DNA of 35,432 nt from an uncultured Parabacteroides sp. (GCA_949298575.1 CASFXH010000034.1:1-35432); one strand, 5' to 3'. Positions 23,230 through 32,470 are shown, counted from the first letter of the stretch. Notes: generated by a model not told the origin, from the sequence alone. A program made the numbers and translations.

Positions 23230-24210
23230 TCAATCGCCGACGACCCACGCCGGGTCGTGCACCCACGTGTTGGGGCGCTCGTAGAACATTTCCGATGGTC
23301 GGGGGACACAAATCGTGTAAGTCCGCCCGCCCGTCACGAGCTTGCGGTCGCGGAGCCAAGGGTTGAAACGCTTCAGGTCGGCGTAAGTGACGCCTTTCGT
23401 CTGGGCGAAAGCGGCCAGGTCGGGGATGTCTTTCGAGATTGGCACGCTGTCGCAGGCGATGGGTTTATAGAGATCGCGGGCCCGGAGGACGAAGCCGTAA
23501 CGGGTGGGGTGCTCAAAGACTTCCTTGATGGCCATGATACGGTAGACGTAGCGGGTGGTCTCCTCGACGAGCCAGAGGTCGAAGGCGCTGTCTTCCTTTT
23601 GCCGCCGCAGCTCGCCCGAGAGGCGCCCCATCCCGCCGTTGTAGGAAGCCGCGACGGTGGCCCAATCGCCATATTTCTCGTAAGCGTCTTTCAGGTAGCG
23701 ACAAGCGGCTTCGGTCGCCTTCGCCACGTCGCACCGCTCGTCGACCGTTGGCGTGACGACCAGGCCATATTCCCGCGCCGTCCCTTCCAGGAATTGCCAC
23801 ATGCCCACCGCCCTGGCCGCCGAGCGGACCCGCGGGTCGAGGTTGCTCTCGATCACGGCCAAATACTTGAAATCATCCGGCACGCCATTGGCCCGGAGGA
23901 TCGGCTCGATCACGGGGAAATAGCGGTTGGCTCGCTTGATGAGCAACATGGTCGTGGAATGGAAATAGGTGAAACTGCTCAACTCGCGATCGAAACTCTC
24001 CCGCATGTTGTAGCGCGTGATGTCCACCAATTTGCCACAAAAAGAGACCGCCGAGGGGACCTCGGGCGACATGGTGGTCGAGGCGACCAGCGATTTGCGC
24101 TCTTTCAGCTCTTCCGCGTCGTCAGACCCGATGGAGAGACAGGCCGTCAGGCAGATCGCCGCCCCCCCGATAAAACTCCAGATCGTTTTTTTATTCAATC
24201 GTACTTCCAT
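23230..24210 (-). CDS. MltD-like lytic transglycosylase lipoprotein
   Basis: 326 residues. It cleaves the glycan strand of peptidoglycan to give 1,6-anhydro ends. The N-terminus SFIGGAAICLTAC carries a lipobox with Cys at residue 24, so it is membrane anchored. The SLT domain spans about 95-240. YLAVIESNLDP holds the catalytic Glu (about 120), followed by AARAVGMWQFLEGTAREYG and the AASYNGGMGRL block. After about residue 265 a short LysM-like segment (YADLKRFNPWL, YTICVP) may bind peptidoglycan. The gene overlaps the 3' end of the T9SS-sorted gene by 20 bp, so the two are coupled, and the CbiK-like gene follows after 39 bp. Confidence 0.9.
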   Translation of the reverse strand: MEVRLNKKTIWSFIGGAAICLTACLSIGSDDAEELKERKSLVASTTMSPEVPSAVSFCGKLVDITRYNMRESFDRELSSFTYFHSTTMLLIKRANRYFPVIEPILRANGVPDDFKYLAVIESNLDPRVRSAARAVGMWQFLEGTAREYGLVVTPTVDERCDVAKATEAACRYLKDAYEKYGDWATVAASYNGGMGRLSGELRRQKEDSAFDLWLVEETTRYVYRIMAIKEVFEHPTRYGFVLRARDLYKPIACDSVPISKDIPDLAAFAQTKGVTYADLKRFNPWLRDRKLVTGGRTYTICVPRPSEMFYERPNTWVHDPAWVVGD

Positions 24211-25546
24211 CTTCCGTGATTACTTGATCATTAATTTCTTTTGGCCGGAGAATATTGACCGACCCTTTGCGTTTGTAGCGGATGCCATCCGAGCCTTCCG
24301 CCTCGATGACATAGAAATAGACGCCCGGGGCGACGTACTTTCCCCCCTTCTTGCCGTCCCACCCCTGGGCGGGATCGGTCCAGCGGAACAGCTCGATGCC
24401 CCAGCGGTTGAAAATCCATCCCTTGAAACTCACCAGCGACTTATAAGCCACCCGGAACTCATCGTTCACGCCCGGCGAGGTGCCCGGCGAGAAAGCGTTG
24501 GGCACCATCAAGTAGGATTCCGCGATCTTCAATTCCAACTCTTCCAGCCACGAGCAGGAGGAAGTGCGGTCCGAGACCTCGAGCGCGACCACGAACTCGC
24601 CCGCCTCCCTAAACGTATAATCCAATTGCTCACCCGAGAATTGGGCGACTGGCGTCTGTTCGGCATCCTCTTTCCGGTAAATCCGCCAATTGAACAAGGC
24701 GGCGACCGGCGTGTTCGCCACGGCGACGAAGCTGGCCTCGACCGGTGCGCAAAGGCCCTCGTTGGTCGAGTTCATGTTCGGCCCCGTCTGCTCGACCATC
24801 AGCGTATCGATATGCGCCTCTACCCGCGTGGCCTCGTAGGCCTCCACGCAGAGCGTCACGCCCCGCCCGAAGTTCGTCGCGAACTGATCGCCGGAAAGGC
24901 AAATATCCGTATCGCACAAAGGCGCCTCAAAAGATTCTTGAAACAAATTGCCGGTCAGGGTGACCGTGGCTTCCTTGGGTTGGAAAGTTCCCTCCTCGGC
25001 CAAGTATTCCAACGTGCTATAAGAAACCTCATAGCTCCGCTTCAACTCGACAGGGATACCCGAGGAAGGTAAATTGTAAGTGATCCGGGGAATCTCCGTC
25101 ACCGACGAGGCAAACAACAACGCCGCGCAGGGATCGCTATTTTCCGAGATCCGGATATCAGGCAAATTCAACAGGTAATTCTTGTAATCCACGATCCAGA
25201 CGAAATGGGGCAAGAGACCCTCTTCCCGCACGAAATAACCATAGCCATCCGCCACGTCGTCGATGGTCGAGGTCGCCCCATTCTGGACACAAGGGATAGG
25301 CTCCGCCTCCAACTGCTTCGTCCGGTAGCGATACCATTGATGCGAGGATGAAGAGGAAGACGTGTAGCTGATCCGCACGTTCTCCGCGCCATAGACAACA
25401 TAGACTTGCAATTTCTCGCTCGTGTTCTCCTCCGCCATCATCGGGGTCCCCTCACCACCCGTCACCGTATATTGCGCCAACAAAGGCAACACACAGGCCA
25501 GTAACCCCCATGCCATCAAAGCGATCTTTCGTCTCAATCCTTTCAT
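24191..25546 (-). CDS. Surface protein with type B T9SS (gliding-motility-type) sorting domain
   Basis: A 451-residue secreted protein of unknown function. A signal peptide lies at 1-25 (MKGLRRKIALMAWGLLACVLPLLAQ is split between charged start and hydrophobic core). A beta-rich N-terminal region (about 30-250) contains a serine run (SSSSSSHQWYRYR). A PKD/Ig-like segment follows (about 265-345, LDYTFREAGEFVVALEVSD). The C-terminal 95 residues match the CHU_C/type B sorting domain: PNAFSPGTSPGVNDEF, FKGWIFNRWGIELF, GWDGKKGGKYVAPGVYFYVI. This signal directs export through the type IX system and attachment at the cell surface. It leads the unit with the transglycosylase and CbiK-like genes, behind an exact TAnnTTTG box. 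Confidence 0.88.
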   Translation of the reverse strand: MKGLRRKIALMAWGLLACVLPLLAQYTVTGGEGTPMMAEENTSEKLQVYVVYGAENVRISYTSSSSSSHQWYRYRTKQLEAEPIPCVQNGATSTIDDVADGYGYFVREEGLLPHFVWIVDYKNYLLNLPDIRISENSDPCAALLFASSVTEIPRITYNLPSSGIPVELKRSYEVSYSTLEYLAEEGTFQPKEATVTLTGNLFQESFEAPLCDTDICLSGDQFATNFGRGVTLCVEAYEATRVEAHIDTLMVEQTGPNMNSTNEGLCAPVEASFVAVANTPVAALFNWRIYRKEDAEQTPVAQFSGEQLDYTFREAGEFVVALEVSDRTSSCSWLEELELKIAESYLMVPNAFSPGTSPGVNDEFRVAYKSLVSFKGWIFNRWGIELFRWTDPAQGWDGKKGGKYVAPGVYFYVIEAEGSDGIRYKRKGSVNILRPKEINDQVITEDGSTIE

Positions 25547-25565
25547 ATCATTCTTTTTCCGGGGC

Positions 25566-25573
25566 CAAAATTA
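25566..25573 (-). promoter_or_regulatory. -7 box (TAATTTTG) for the T9SS-sorted protein operon
   Basis: An exact TAnnTTTG match on the minus strand, 20 bp from the start codon, in the 133-bp region shared with divergent glnS. The implied leader is very short. No clear -33 element was found. Confidence 0.5.
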
Positions 25574-25679
25574 GGCAAAAAAGGGAGAAAGCCCATCATT
25601 TGCCCGACGAAAGAAAAAATCTTCCGGCAGAAATCTCTAAATTCGCGACATAATCTAAAAAAGATAAACAGAGAAGACT

Positions 25680-27419
25680 ATGAGCGAGATCAACACGAAT
25701 GAAGAGGAAAAGAAAAAGAGTCTTAACTTCATAGAAGCCGCCGTCGAGAAGGATTTGGCGGAAGGTAAAAACGGTGGACGCGTACAAACCCGTTTCCCGC
25801 CGGAGCCCAACGGCTACCTGCATATTGGCCATGCCAAGGCGATCTGCATTGATTTCGGCATCGCCGAGCAATATGGAGGCGTCTGCAACCTTCGCTTCGA
25901 CGACACCAACCCCACGAAAGAAGACACGGAATACGTGGAGGCGATCCAGGAAGACATCAAATGGTTGGGCTTCCATTGGCAAAACGTCTATTACGCGTCC
26001 GATTATTTCCAACAGCTTTGGGATTTCGCCATCCAGTTGATCCAAGAAGGCAAGGCTTACGTCGATGAGCAATCATCCGAGCAGATCGCGGCGCAAAAAG
26101 GTACGCCGACGCAACCGGGTGTCAACAGCCCCTACCGGGATCGCCCCATCGAGGAAAGCCTGGCGCTTTTCAAGAAAATGAATAGCGGGGAGATTGAGGA
26201 AGGCGCGATGGTCTTGCGGGCCAAGATCGACATGGCCAACCCGAACATGCACTTCCGCGACCCGATCATCTACCGGGTAGTCAAACACCCGCACCACCGG
26301 ACCGGGACAACTTGGAAAGCCTATCCGATGTATGACTTCGCTCACGGAGAGAGCGATTATTTCGAAGGCGTCACCCACTCGCTCTGCACGCTGGAGTTCG
26401 TGGTCCATCGCCCACTTTACGACTTGTTTATCGATTGGCTGAAAGAAGGAAAAGACTTGGACGATAACCGCCCGCGCCAATATGAGTTCAACAAGCTGAA
26501 CTTAAGCTATACACTGATGAGCAAACGAAACCTGCTCACGCTGGTCAAGGAAGGGCTGGTCGACGGCTGGGATGATCCTCGTATGCCGACCCTTTGTGGT
26601 TTGCGTCGGCGAGGCTATTCGCCGGAATCGATCCGTAACTTCGTCAAGAAAATCGGTTACACCACCTACGACGCCTTGAATGAGTTCGCCCTCCTGGAAA
26701 GCGCGGTTCGCGAAGATCTCAACCGGCGGGCCATCCGCGTCTCCGCGGTCCTGAATCCTGTCAAGTTGGTGATCACCAACTACCCAGAAGGTCAAGTGGA
26801 AGAACTGGAAGCGATCAACAATCCGGAAGACGCCTCCGCCGGAAGCCATACGATCGAATTCAGCCGTGAGCTTTGGATCGAACGAGAAGACTTCATGGAA
26901 AACGCGCCCAAAAAGTACTTCCGCATGACGCCTGGACAGGAAGTCCGCTTGAAAAACGCTTACATCGTGAAATGTACCGGTTGCCAAAAGAACGAGCAAG
27001 GCGAGGTCGTTGAAGTTTATTGCGAATACGATCCCAACACACGTAGCGGTCTGTCCGACGCGAACCGTAAAGTAAAAGGTACGTTGCACTGGGTAAGCCA
27101 AGCGCATTGCTTGAAGGCGGAAGTCCGACTCTACGAACGTCTATGGAATGTCGAAAACCCACGCGACGAGCTGGCGAAGATCCAAGAAGATAAAAATTGT
27201 ACGGCGTTAGAGGCGATGAAAGAGATCATCAACCCGGATTCCTTGCGCATCCTTGCCAATTGTTATATCGAGAAATACGCGGCGACACTACCCGCCTTGT
27301 CTTACTTGCAATTCCAACGGATCGGTTATTTTAACATCGACCCATCATCAACCCCCAACAAGCCCGTATTCAACCGGACTGTCGGATTGAAAGATACTTG
27401 GAGCAAAATAAATAAATAA
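25680..27419 (+). CDS. glnS: Glutaminyl-tRNA synthetase
   Basis: 579 residues. It charges tRNA-Gln with glutamine and is a class I aminoacyl-tRNA synthetase. The HIGH-type motif is in RFPPEPNGYLHIGHAKA (about 37-53), DDTNPTKEDTEYVEAI follows, and the KMSKS equivalent is LMSKRNL (about 278). The GlnRS-specific GTTWKAYPMYDFAH (about 209) and LEFVVHRPLYDLF are present. The C-terminal beta-barrel anticodon-binding region (about 345-579) is complete. The start at 25680 gives a short charged leader before the catalytic domain, as in other Bacteroidota. It is the first gene of a plus-strand operon; the TPR gene begins 10 bp after the stop. Confidence 0.97.
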   Translation: MSEINTNEEEKKKSLNFIEAAVEKDLAEGKNGGRVQTRFPPEPNGYLHIGHAKAICIDFGIAEQYGGVCNLRFDDTNPTKEDTEYVEAIQEDIKWLGFHWQNVYYASDYFQQLWDFAIQLIQEGKAYVDEQSSEQIAAQKGTPTQPGVNSPYRDRPIEESLALFKKMNSGEIEEGAMVLRAKIDMANPNMHFRDPIIYRVVKHPHHRTGTTWKAYPMYDFAHGESDYFEGVTHSLCTLEFVVHRPLYDLFIDWLKEGKDLDDNRPRQYEFNKLNLSYTLMSKRNLLTLVKEGLVDGWDDPRMPTLCGLRRRGYSPESIRNFVKKIGYTTYDALNEFALLESAVREDLNRRAIRVSAVLNPVKLVITNYPEGQVEELEAINNPEDASAGSHTIEFSRELWIEREDFMENAPKKYFRMTPGQEVRLKNAYIVKCTGCQKNEQGEVVEVYCEYDPNTRSGLSDANRKVKGTLHWVSQAHCLKAEVRLYERLWNVENPRDELAKIQEDKNCTALEAMKEIINPDSLRILANCYIEKYAATLPALSYLQFQRIGYFNIDPSSTPNKPVFNRTVGLKDTWSKINK

Positions 27420-27429
27420 CAAATGAATC

Positions 27430-28908
27430 ATGGCTAAAAAAAATATCCCCGAATTGTTGCGGAACTATTTATCGGCGAAAAAGAGTAACAAGAATATCTA
27501 TTTGGATCCGAATGAAATAGAAGAGATACTAGAGTATTTAGAAAATAGTGGTAAAGACGATCTCTATGAAGAGATTATCAAGTTAGGATTACAGCTTCAC
27601 CCAAACAATTTCAACATCAAAGTGAAAGAAGCTCGCCTCTACTTCCTGCACGAGGATTACGAGACCGCGATTGACAAGTTGACTCTTCTGAAAAAAGAAG
27701 ACCCGCTCAACACGGATATTGATCTATTTATTTTGGAATGTTATTGCTATTTAGGCAAATACGAGGAAGTATTCCAATATGTCGATACATTGGACACTGA
27801 GACGGATAATGAATTTCTTGAAGAAGTTTATGAGTATATAGCTCCAGTCATCAATGACTTGGGTGATAATCAACACGCGAGGAAATTTTTGGAAAGCGCC
27901 ATGAAGCTTTTCCCCGAGAACCAAATCTTGCACCACGAGACATGCTATGCGCTAGAGGCATGCGAGAACTCTCAAATAGGCATCGAATTCTGTGAACGTC
28001 TCTTGGACCAGAATCCATACGATTATGAATTCTGGTTCTATTTGGGCCGTTTCCATACATTGGAGGGTAATTTCGAGAAGGCAATCGAAGCGTTCGACTT
28101 CGCCGGTACAACCAGCCAAGAACAAGACACGGAATTACAACAATTGAAAGCCTATTGCCTATACATGAATGGCAGTTACGAGCGGGCAGGCAACGAATAC
28201 GAGGCTTTGGCACAAAACAAAGGCACGATCTTGCAAGTTGCCCCCTTGCTGATGGACAGTTATATCCAACAGGGCCGCTTCGATCGAGCTTACCAATTTT
28301 TGCATCCGCTTATCGCGAACGACAATAAGCTGGAAGTGGATCTCAAAAGCTATATCGCCTATATCCAATGCTGCTTAGCGTTAGAAAAAGATGGCGAAGC
28401 CGACGCGCTCATCAAGCGATTGGAACGCAAGTATAAAAGGCGTATTCCCTACATTTGCCTATTGATCGAAATCGCCGCTAGCAGAAACGACGAGAAAACG
28501 ATCATCAAACTCTTCAAAAAAATGGCTTTCGAAATCTTCCATCTGGAATACAAATCAGAAGAAGACGGGAACGCGATGCTCCTGCTCGCGAAGAAACTGG
28601 AAGAATCCGGTTTTACGAGATACGCGATGGCCATTGGCAACGCCGCGCTCAGGATCCACCCGAATCCGCCATTCGATTCACTGCCCATGGACTCCGCGAT
28701 CAATATTGATGCCATTGTTCAGGATTTCATGCAAGAATTGCAATCGCAAGGCAAAGATCTGACAAGTGCGGATCTCGAGGATATGTTACAAGATTATCTG
28801 AAGAAACGCTATAATTTAGCTTTCGGTGAAAAAAAGGCTAACAAAGCGACATTAAATCTCAACGACCTCGCGAAATCATTCCTTAAAGACAAAAACAATA
28901 GCAATTAA
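27430..28908 (+). CDS. Tetratricopeptide repeat protein
   Basis: 492 residues, no signal peptide and no membrane segment, so probably cytosolic. Helical repeats of about 34 residues run through most of the chain. Examples are NFNIKVKEARLYFLHEDYET (about 59), DYEFWFYLGRFHTLEGNFEK with AIEAFDFAG (about 197-225) and YCLYMNGSYERAGNEYEALA (about 238). Such arrays bind partner proteins. The C-terminal 90 residues are less repetitive and contain a Lys-rich end. It sits between glnS and the DUF368 gene with short gaps (10 and 20 bp). DNA here is more AT-rich than in the preceding operons. The specific partner cannot be read from sequence. Confidence 0.88.
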   Translation: MAKKNIPELLRNYLSAKKSNKNIYLDPNEIEEILEYLENSGKDDLYEEIIKLGLQLHPNNFNIKVKEARLYFLHEDYETAIDKLTLLKKEDPLNTDIDLFILECYCYLGKYEEVFQYVDTLDTETDNEFLEEVYEYIAPVINDLGDNQHARKFLESAMKLFPENQILHHETCYALEACENSQIGIEFCERLLDQNPYDYEFWFYLGRFHTLEGNFEKAIEAFDFAGTTSQEQDTELQQLKAYCLYMNGSYERAGNEYEALAQNKGTILQVAPLLMDSYIQQGRFDRAYQFLHPLIANDNKLEVDLKSYIAYIQCCLALEKDGEADALIKRLERKYKRRIPYICLLIEIAASRNDEKTIIKLFKKMAFEIFHLEYKSEEDGNAMLLLAKKLEESGFTRYAMAIGNAALRIHPNPPFDSLPMDSAINIDAIVQDFMQELQSQGKDLTSADLEDMLQDYLKKRYNLAFGEKKANKATLNLNDLAKSFLKDKNNSN

Positions 28909-28928
28909 ATAAAAAGGAAGACGCTCGC

Positions 28929-29843
28929 ATGGAGAACAACAAGAGGACAGCCAAAGATTATGGTTTGCTGATGTTGAAAGGAGTTGGAATGGGTGCGGCC
29001 GACGTGGTGCCCGGCGTTTCGGGCGGAACGATCGCATTCATCGTAGGAATTTATGAAGAACTCTTAAACTCGATAAAAAGCGTCAACCAGGAAAACTTAA
29101 CCCACTTGCTGAAAGGACACGTGGGGGCTTTCTGGAAAGGAATTAATGGCAATTTCCTATTGGCTCTTGTCAGTGGCATTGCCATTAGCGTCTTTTCCTT
29201 AGCCAAGTTGATCACTTATTTGCTCGAGAATCACGCGATCTTGATCTGGGCTTTCTTTTTCGGTCTCGTGGTCGCCTCCACATGGTTTGTCGCTCAAGAC
29301 ATCAAGCGCTGGGGATGGAAAACCATTCTCTGCGCCGCAATTGGGGCCGTGATCGCTTATTACATCACGATCGCCACACCTGCCGAGACGCCCAACCAAT
29401 TATGGTTCATATTCCTATGCGGGGCCATCGCGATCTGCGCGATGATCTTGCCAGGCATTTCCGGAAGTTTTATTCTTGTTCTATTGGGGAAATACTTTTA
29501 CATCATGGAGGCGGTCAAGAGCTTAAATATTGTCGTATTGGGCGTTTTTGCCGTCGGAGCGATCGTTGGCATCACTTCCTTTTCCAGAGTGTTGTCTTAT
29601 GCGTTGAATCGTTTCCGTGACACGACGATCGCTTTGCTGGCCGGATTCATGATCGGTTCCCTCAATAAGGTTTGGCCGTGGAAAAAAGTGGTCGAGACTT
29701 ATGTAGATAGTCATGGAATCGTCAAGCCGCTCGTGGAGGAAAACATTTTTCCGAATCAATTCATCGGTGAAGCGATCGGTTTGATGGTTATTGGTTTCGC
29801 GTTAGTCTATTTTTTGGAGATGCTTTCCAGGAAAATAAGTTAG
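28929..29843 (+). CDS. DUF368 (PopT-type) polyprenyl-phosphate transporter
   Basis: A 304-residue inner-membrane protein of family DUF368. Members have been reported to return undecaprenyl phosphate across the inner membrane for reuse in cell-wall and surface-glycan synthesis. The signature GVGMGAADVVPGVSGGTIAF (about 17-36) and its half-repeat AIAICAMILPGISGSFILVLLGKY (about 172-195, cited here as family hallmark) mark the duplicated re-entrant loops. About eight further hydrophobic segments follow. A good AAGGAAG ribosome site lies 9 bp before ATG 28929. Only 3 bp separate it from the patatin-like gene, so translation is likely coupled. A DedA gene elsewhere in the window belongs to the other family with this activity. 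Confidence 0.9.
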   Translation: MENNKRTAKDYGLLMLKGVGMGAADVVPGVSGGTIAFIVGIYEELLNSIKSVNQENLTHLLKGHVGAFWKGINGNFLLALVSGIAISVFSLAKLITYLLENHAILIWAFFFGLVVASTWFVAQDIKRWGWKTILCAAIGAVIAYYITIATPAETPNQLWFIFLCGAIAICAMILPGISGSFILVLLGKYFYIMEAVKSLNIVVLGVFAVGAIVGITSFSRVLSYALNRFRDTTIALLAGFMIGSLNKVWPWKKVVETYVDSHGIVKPLVEENIFPNQFIGEAIGLMVIGFALVYFLEMLSRKIS

Positions 29844-29846
29844 GCC

Positions 29847-32168
29847 ATGCGGAAATTGCTTTATCTCATCGGTTTGGGCGTTTTGCTACTAAGCTCGGAC
29901 TTGTCGGCCCAAAAGGTCGGCTTGGTCTTGAGTGGTGGCGGGGCAAAAGGGGCAGCCCATATCGGCGTGATCAAAGCATTGGAAGAAAACAGCGTCCCCA
30001 TCGACTACGTAACCGGAACCTCGATCGGTGCGATCATCGGCAGCCTTTACGCGATGGGCTATACACCCGATGAGATGCTGGACTTAATCTTGTCTGAAGA
30101 ATTTGGCTATTGGCAAACGGGCATCGTCGAGGAAAAATACAGCTACTTTTTCAAGGAACCAGATCCGACACCGGAATTCACCCATTTCTCGATCGACGTT
30201 TCCGATTCGATTCAATTCCGGGCCAACTTCTTGCCGACCAGCATCGTCAATCCGATCCAGATGAATCAGGCGTTCATGAGCTTGTATGCGCAAGCGACCG
30301 CCAAAGCGGGCTGGAACTTTGATAACCTGTTTGTCCCATTCCGTTGCGTCGCCTCTGACATCTACAATCGGAAAGCGATCGTTTTCAAGAATGGCGACTT
30401 GGGAGAGGCCGTGCGAGCGTCCATGAGCTTTCCTTTCGTTTTCCAACCCATCTGGAAAGACAGCGTGCCCATTTTCGATGGCGGAATTTACGACAATTTC
30501 CCGGTCCAGCCTATGAAAGACGCTTTCCATCCGGATTTCATCTTAGGAGTCGCACTCTCGTCAGGCGAGAACAAACCCTCTTCAAATCCCTATAACCAGT
30601 TAGAAACGATGATCATGCAACAGACCAAATATCAAGTATCCAAAGAAGACGGCCTGATGATCCAATTCGATTTTCCGGATGTTTCCCTCTTGGATTTCCA
30701 AAAAGCCAAAGCCCTCATGAAAATAGGTTATAACCGGACAATCGCACTCATCGACTCGATCAAAGCCCGTGTGCCTCGCGTCATGCCTTTAGATACGCTC
30801 AACGCCCGACGTGCGGAGTATAAAGCCAGCCTTCCTCCCTTGGAATTCCGCAACATCTATATCAGCGGCGTCTCTGAGTCACAACGAAAATATATCGAGT
30901 CTCAATTACATCGAGATATCAACAACGTATTTTCGATGGACGATTTCAAACGCGCTTATTTCAAAATGCTGGCCTACTCCAAGATCAAGGAAATCAAACC
31001 ACTGGCGGTCTATAACCGAAAAGAGAAAGCGTTCGATCTTTATCTGGACGTAAAAATGAAAGATGAGATCAATATTGGTTTCGGTGGAAATGTCTCATCA
31101 CACCAAGCGAACCAATTATATCTCGGATTGGACTATCGCTATTTGGGACGTTACGCGGCGGATTTCAAAACCAATGCGCAAGTCGGTAACTCCTTCAATG
31201 GAGTCTTACTTGATGGACGTTTCTATTTGCAAACGAAAGTGCCTACCTACATCGGTTGGCAAGGCGTGTTCTCAGAAAAGCGTTACGCCGAAAGTCAATC
31301 CTTGTTCTATGAGGACATCGTGCCCGCCATCATCAAACAACGAGAGCTTTACATGAAACTCAAGATGGGCTTCCCTTTCTTGGGACAAGCCAAAGCGGAA
31401 ATCGGATTCGCTTATGGGCGACAGAAAGACTCTTATCTGCAAACATCCGATATTTCTTTTCCCCAAGCCTCTTTCGATCATAGCCAATATAATCTTTTTG
31501 TCGGTTCCTTGAGCCTCGAGCATAACACGCTCGACTCAAAGCAACACCCTATCCGAGGGAAAAAGATCAGCATGAACGCATTCTACGCGACTGGGACGGA
31601 ACACTATACACCAGCTGCAACGACTACAGGCGCCACCCCCCTCGACCAACGGCAAAGCTGGTTGCAACTCAAAGGCCATTGGAATCAATATCAAGAAATC
31701 AATTCCTTATTCAATTTAGGCTATTTGGCGGAAGTCGTCATCTCCAGCAAAAACTTGATGAGCAACTATACCGCTTCCATCTTGCAAGCGCCAGCCTTCA
31801 CGCCGACGCCGCATAGCAAAATCGTCTTCAACGAAGCCTTCCGGGCGAACCAATACGTCGCGATCGGACTCTCCCCCATCATCAAGCTCAGCCGACTGCT
31901 CCATTTCCGCCTGGATGTATATGGATTCGCACCACTTTATGAAATCCAAAAAGAAACACCAGCCGACAATCCGCTGGTAGGCATCCCCCACTATGGCCGT
32001 TTTATGAACGTGAGCGCCTTCCAATATATGGGTGAAGCCTCGCTTGTCTTGCGTTTGCCATTCCTCAACATCAGCCTTTACGCCAATGGTTACAGTACGC
32101 CCAAAAGCAATTTCAATGTGGGCTTGAACATCGGCTATCTTATTTTCAACCCCAAAATGTTAGATTAA
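29847..32168 (+). CDS. Patatin-like phospholipase with C-terminal outer-membrane beta-barrel
   Basis: 773 residues. It is a lipid acyl hydrolase of the PlpD/RssA-patatin type fused to a BamA/TamA-like barrel. A signal peptide covers residues 1-21 (ending LSSDLSAQ). The patatin domain (about 24-290) has the oxyanion motif LSGGGAKGAAHIG (about 29), the nucleophile Ser in GTSIGAIIG (about 57) and the Asp dyad partner in FDGGIYDNFP (about 210). A POTRA-like segment spans about 325-400 (FRNIYISGVSESQRKYIESQ). The rest (about 400-773) is amphipathic beta strands ending in Leu-Asp, after LNIGYLIFNPKM, as expected for a barrel. The protein probably presents or secretes the lipase at the outer membrane. 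It ends the glnS operon; no terminator is obvious downstream. Confidence 0.93.
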   Translation: MRKLLYLIGLGVLLLSSDLSAQKVGLVLSGGGAKGAAHIGVIKALEENSVPIDYVTGTSIGAIIGSLYAMGYTPDEMLDLILSEEFGYWQTGIVEEKYSYFFKEPDPTPEFTHFSIDVSDSIQFRANFLPTSIVNPIQMNQAFMSLYAQATAKAGWNFDNLFVPFRCVASDIYNRKAIVFKNGDLGEAVRASMSFPFVFQPIWKDSVPIFDGGIYDNFPVQPMKDAFHPDFILGVALSSGENKPSSNPYNQLETMIMQQTKYQVSKEDGLMIQFDFPDVSLLDFQKAKALMKIGYNRTIALIDSIKARVPRVMPLDTLNARRAEYKASLPPLEFRNIYISGVSESQRKYIESQLHRDINNVFSMDDFKRAYFKMLAYSKIKEIKPLAVYNRKEKAFDLYLDVKMKDEINIGFGGNVSSHQANQLYLGLDYRYLGRYAADFKTNAQVGNSFNGVLLDGRFYLQTKVPTYIGWQGVFSEKRYAESQSLFYEDIVPAIIKQRELYMKLKMGFPFLGQAKAEIGFAYGRQKDSYLQTSDISFPQASFDHSQYNLFVGSLSLEHNTLDSKQHPIRGKKISMNAFYATGTEHYTPAATTTGATPLDQRQSWLQLKGHWNQYQEINSLFNLGYLAEVVISSKNLMSNYTASILQAPAFTPTPHSKIVFNEAFRANQYVAIGLSPIIKLSRLLHFRLDVYGFAPLYEIQKETPADNPLVGIPHYGRFMNVSAFQYMGEASLVLRLPFLNISLYANGYSTPKSNFNVGLNIGYLIFNPKMLD

Positions 32169-32303
32169 CATCACTACTCATAATTCTGATAGGTAATCAG
32201 ACGACAACCTGTTTATCGGCGGAAATAGCGGCAGAGACATAAATCGTCCCTCAATCGCCTTGTTTGCCTCATAGCTCCGCGGAGAAAAATAACCGCCCTA
32301 GTC

Positions 32304-32403
32304 GGCACGTCAGGAAGCGGCTAATCAGAGGTTGCCAACCCGATACCCTGGTTCTGGGATGTGGGACAAGGAGAAAGAACTCGCCGTCGGCTTTCCTGAT
32401 GCC
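32304..32403. other. Long-range dyad, possible RNA structure or element end
   Basis: GGCA-CG-TCAGGAA at 32304-32316 pairs with TTCCTGATGCC at 32393-32403 over 11 bp with a 2-nt bulge, enclosing about 76 nt. It might be a small structured RNA or the remnant of a mobile element end. I recognise no RNA family. Confidence 0.35.
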
Positions 32404-32426
32404 ACGAAAAAAAGATATTGGCTATA

Positions 32427-32470
32427 TGAAGTACAGTAGTTCACCATGTGAAGTACAGTAGTTCGCTATG
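32427..32470. repeat. Two tandem 22-bp units with near-palindromic core
   Basis: The unit TGAAGTACAGTAGTTC plus 6 bp occurs at 32427-32448 and 32449-32470 with only two or three differences, all in the last 6 bp. GAAGTACAGTAGTTC is an imperfect dyad, symmetric except at two pairs and the centre. The period equals that of the two palindrome arrays elsewhere in the window. Confidence 0.8.

Noticed and set aside
22159-24219. 686-codon open frame on the plus strand
   Set aside because: It runs antisense through the CbiK-like and lytic transglycosylase genes and starts in the tandem repeat. The product is Arg/Gly/Val-rich with no motif, a typical shadow in GC-rich DNA.
32300-32410. Possible group II intron end or domain V
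   Set aside because: No domain V sequence of the known type and no reverse transcriptase frame is nearby; only a simple dyad is supported.
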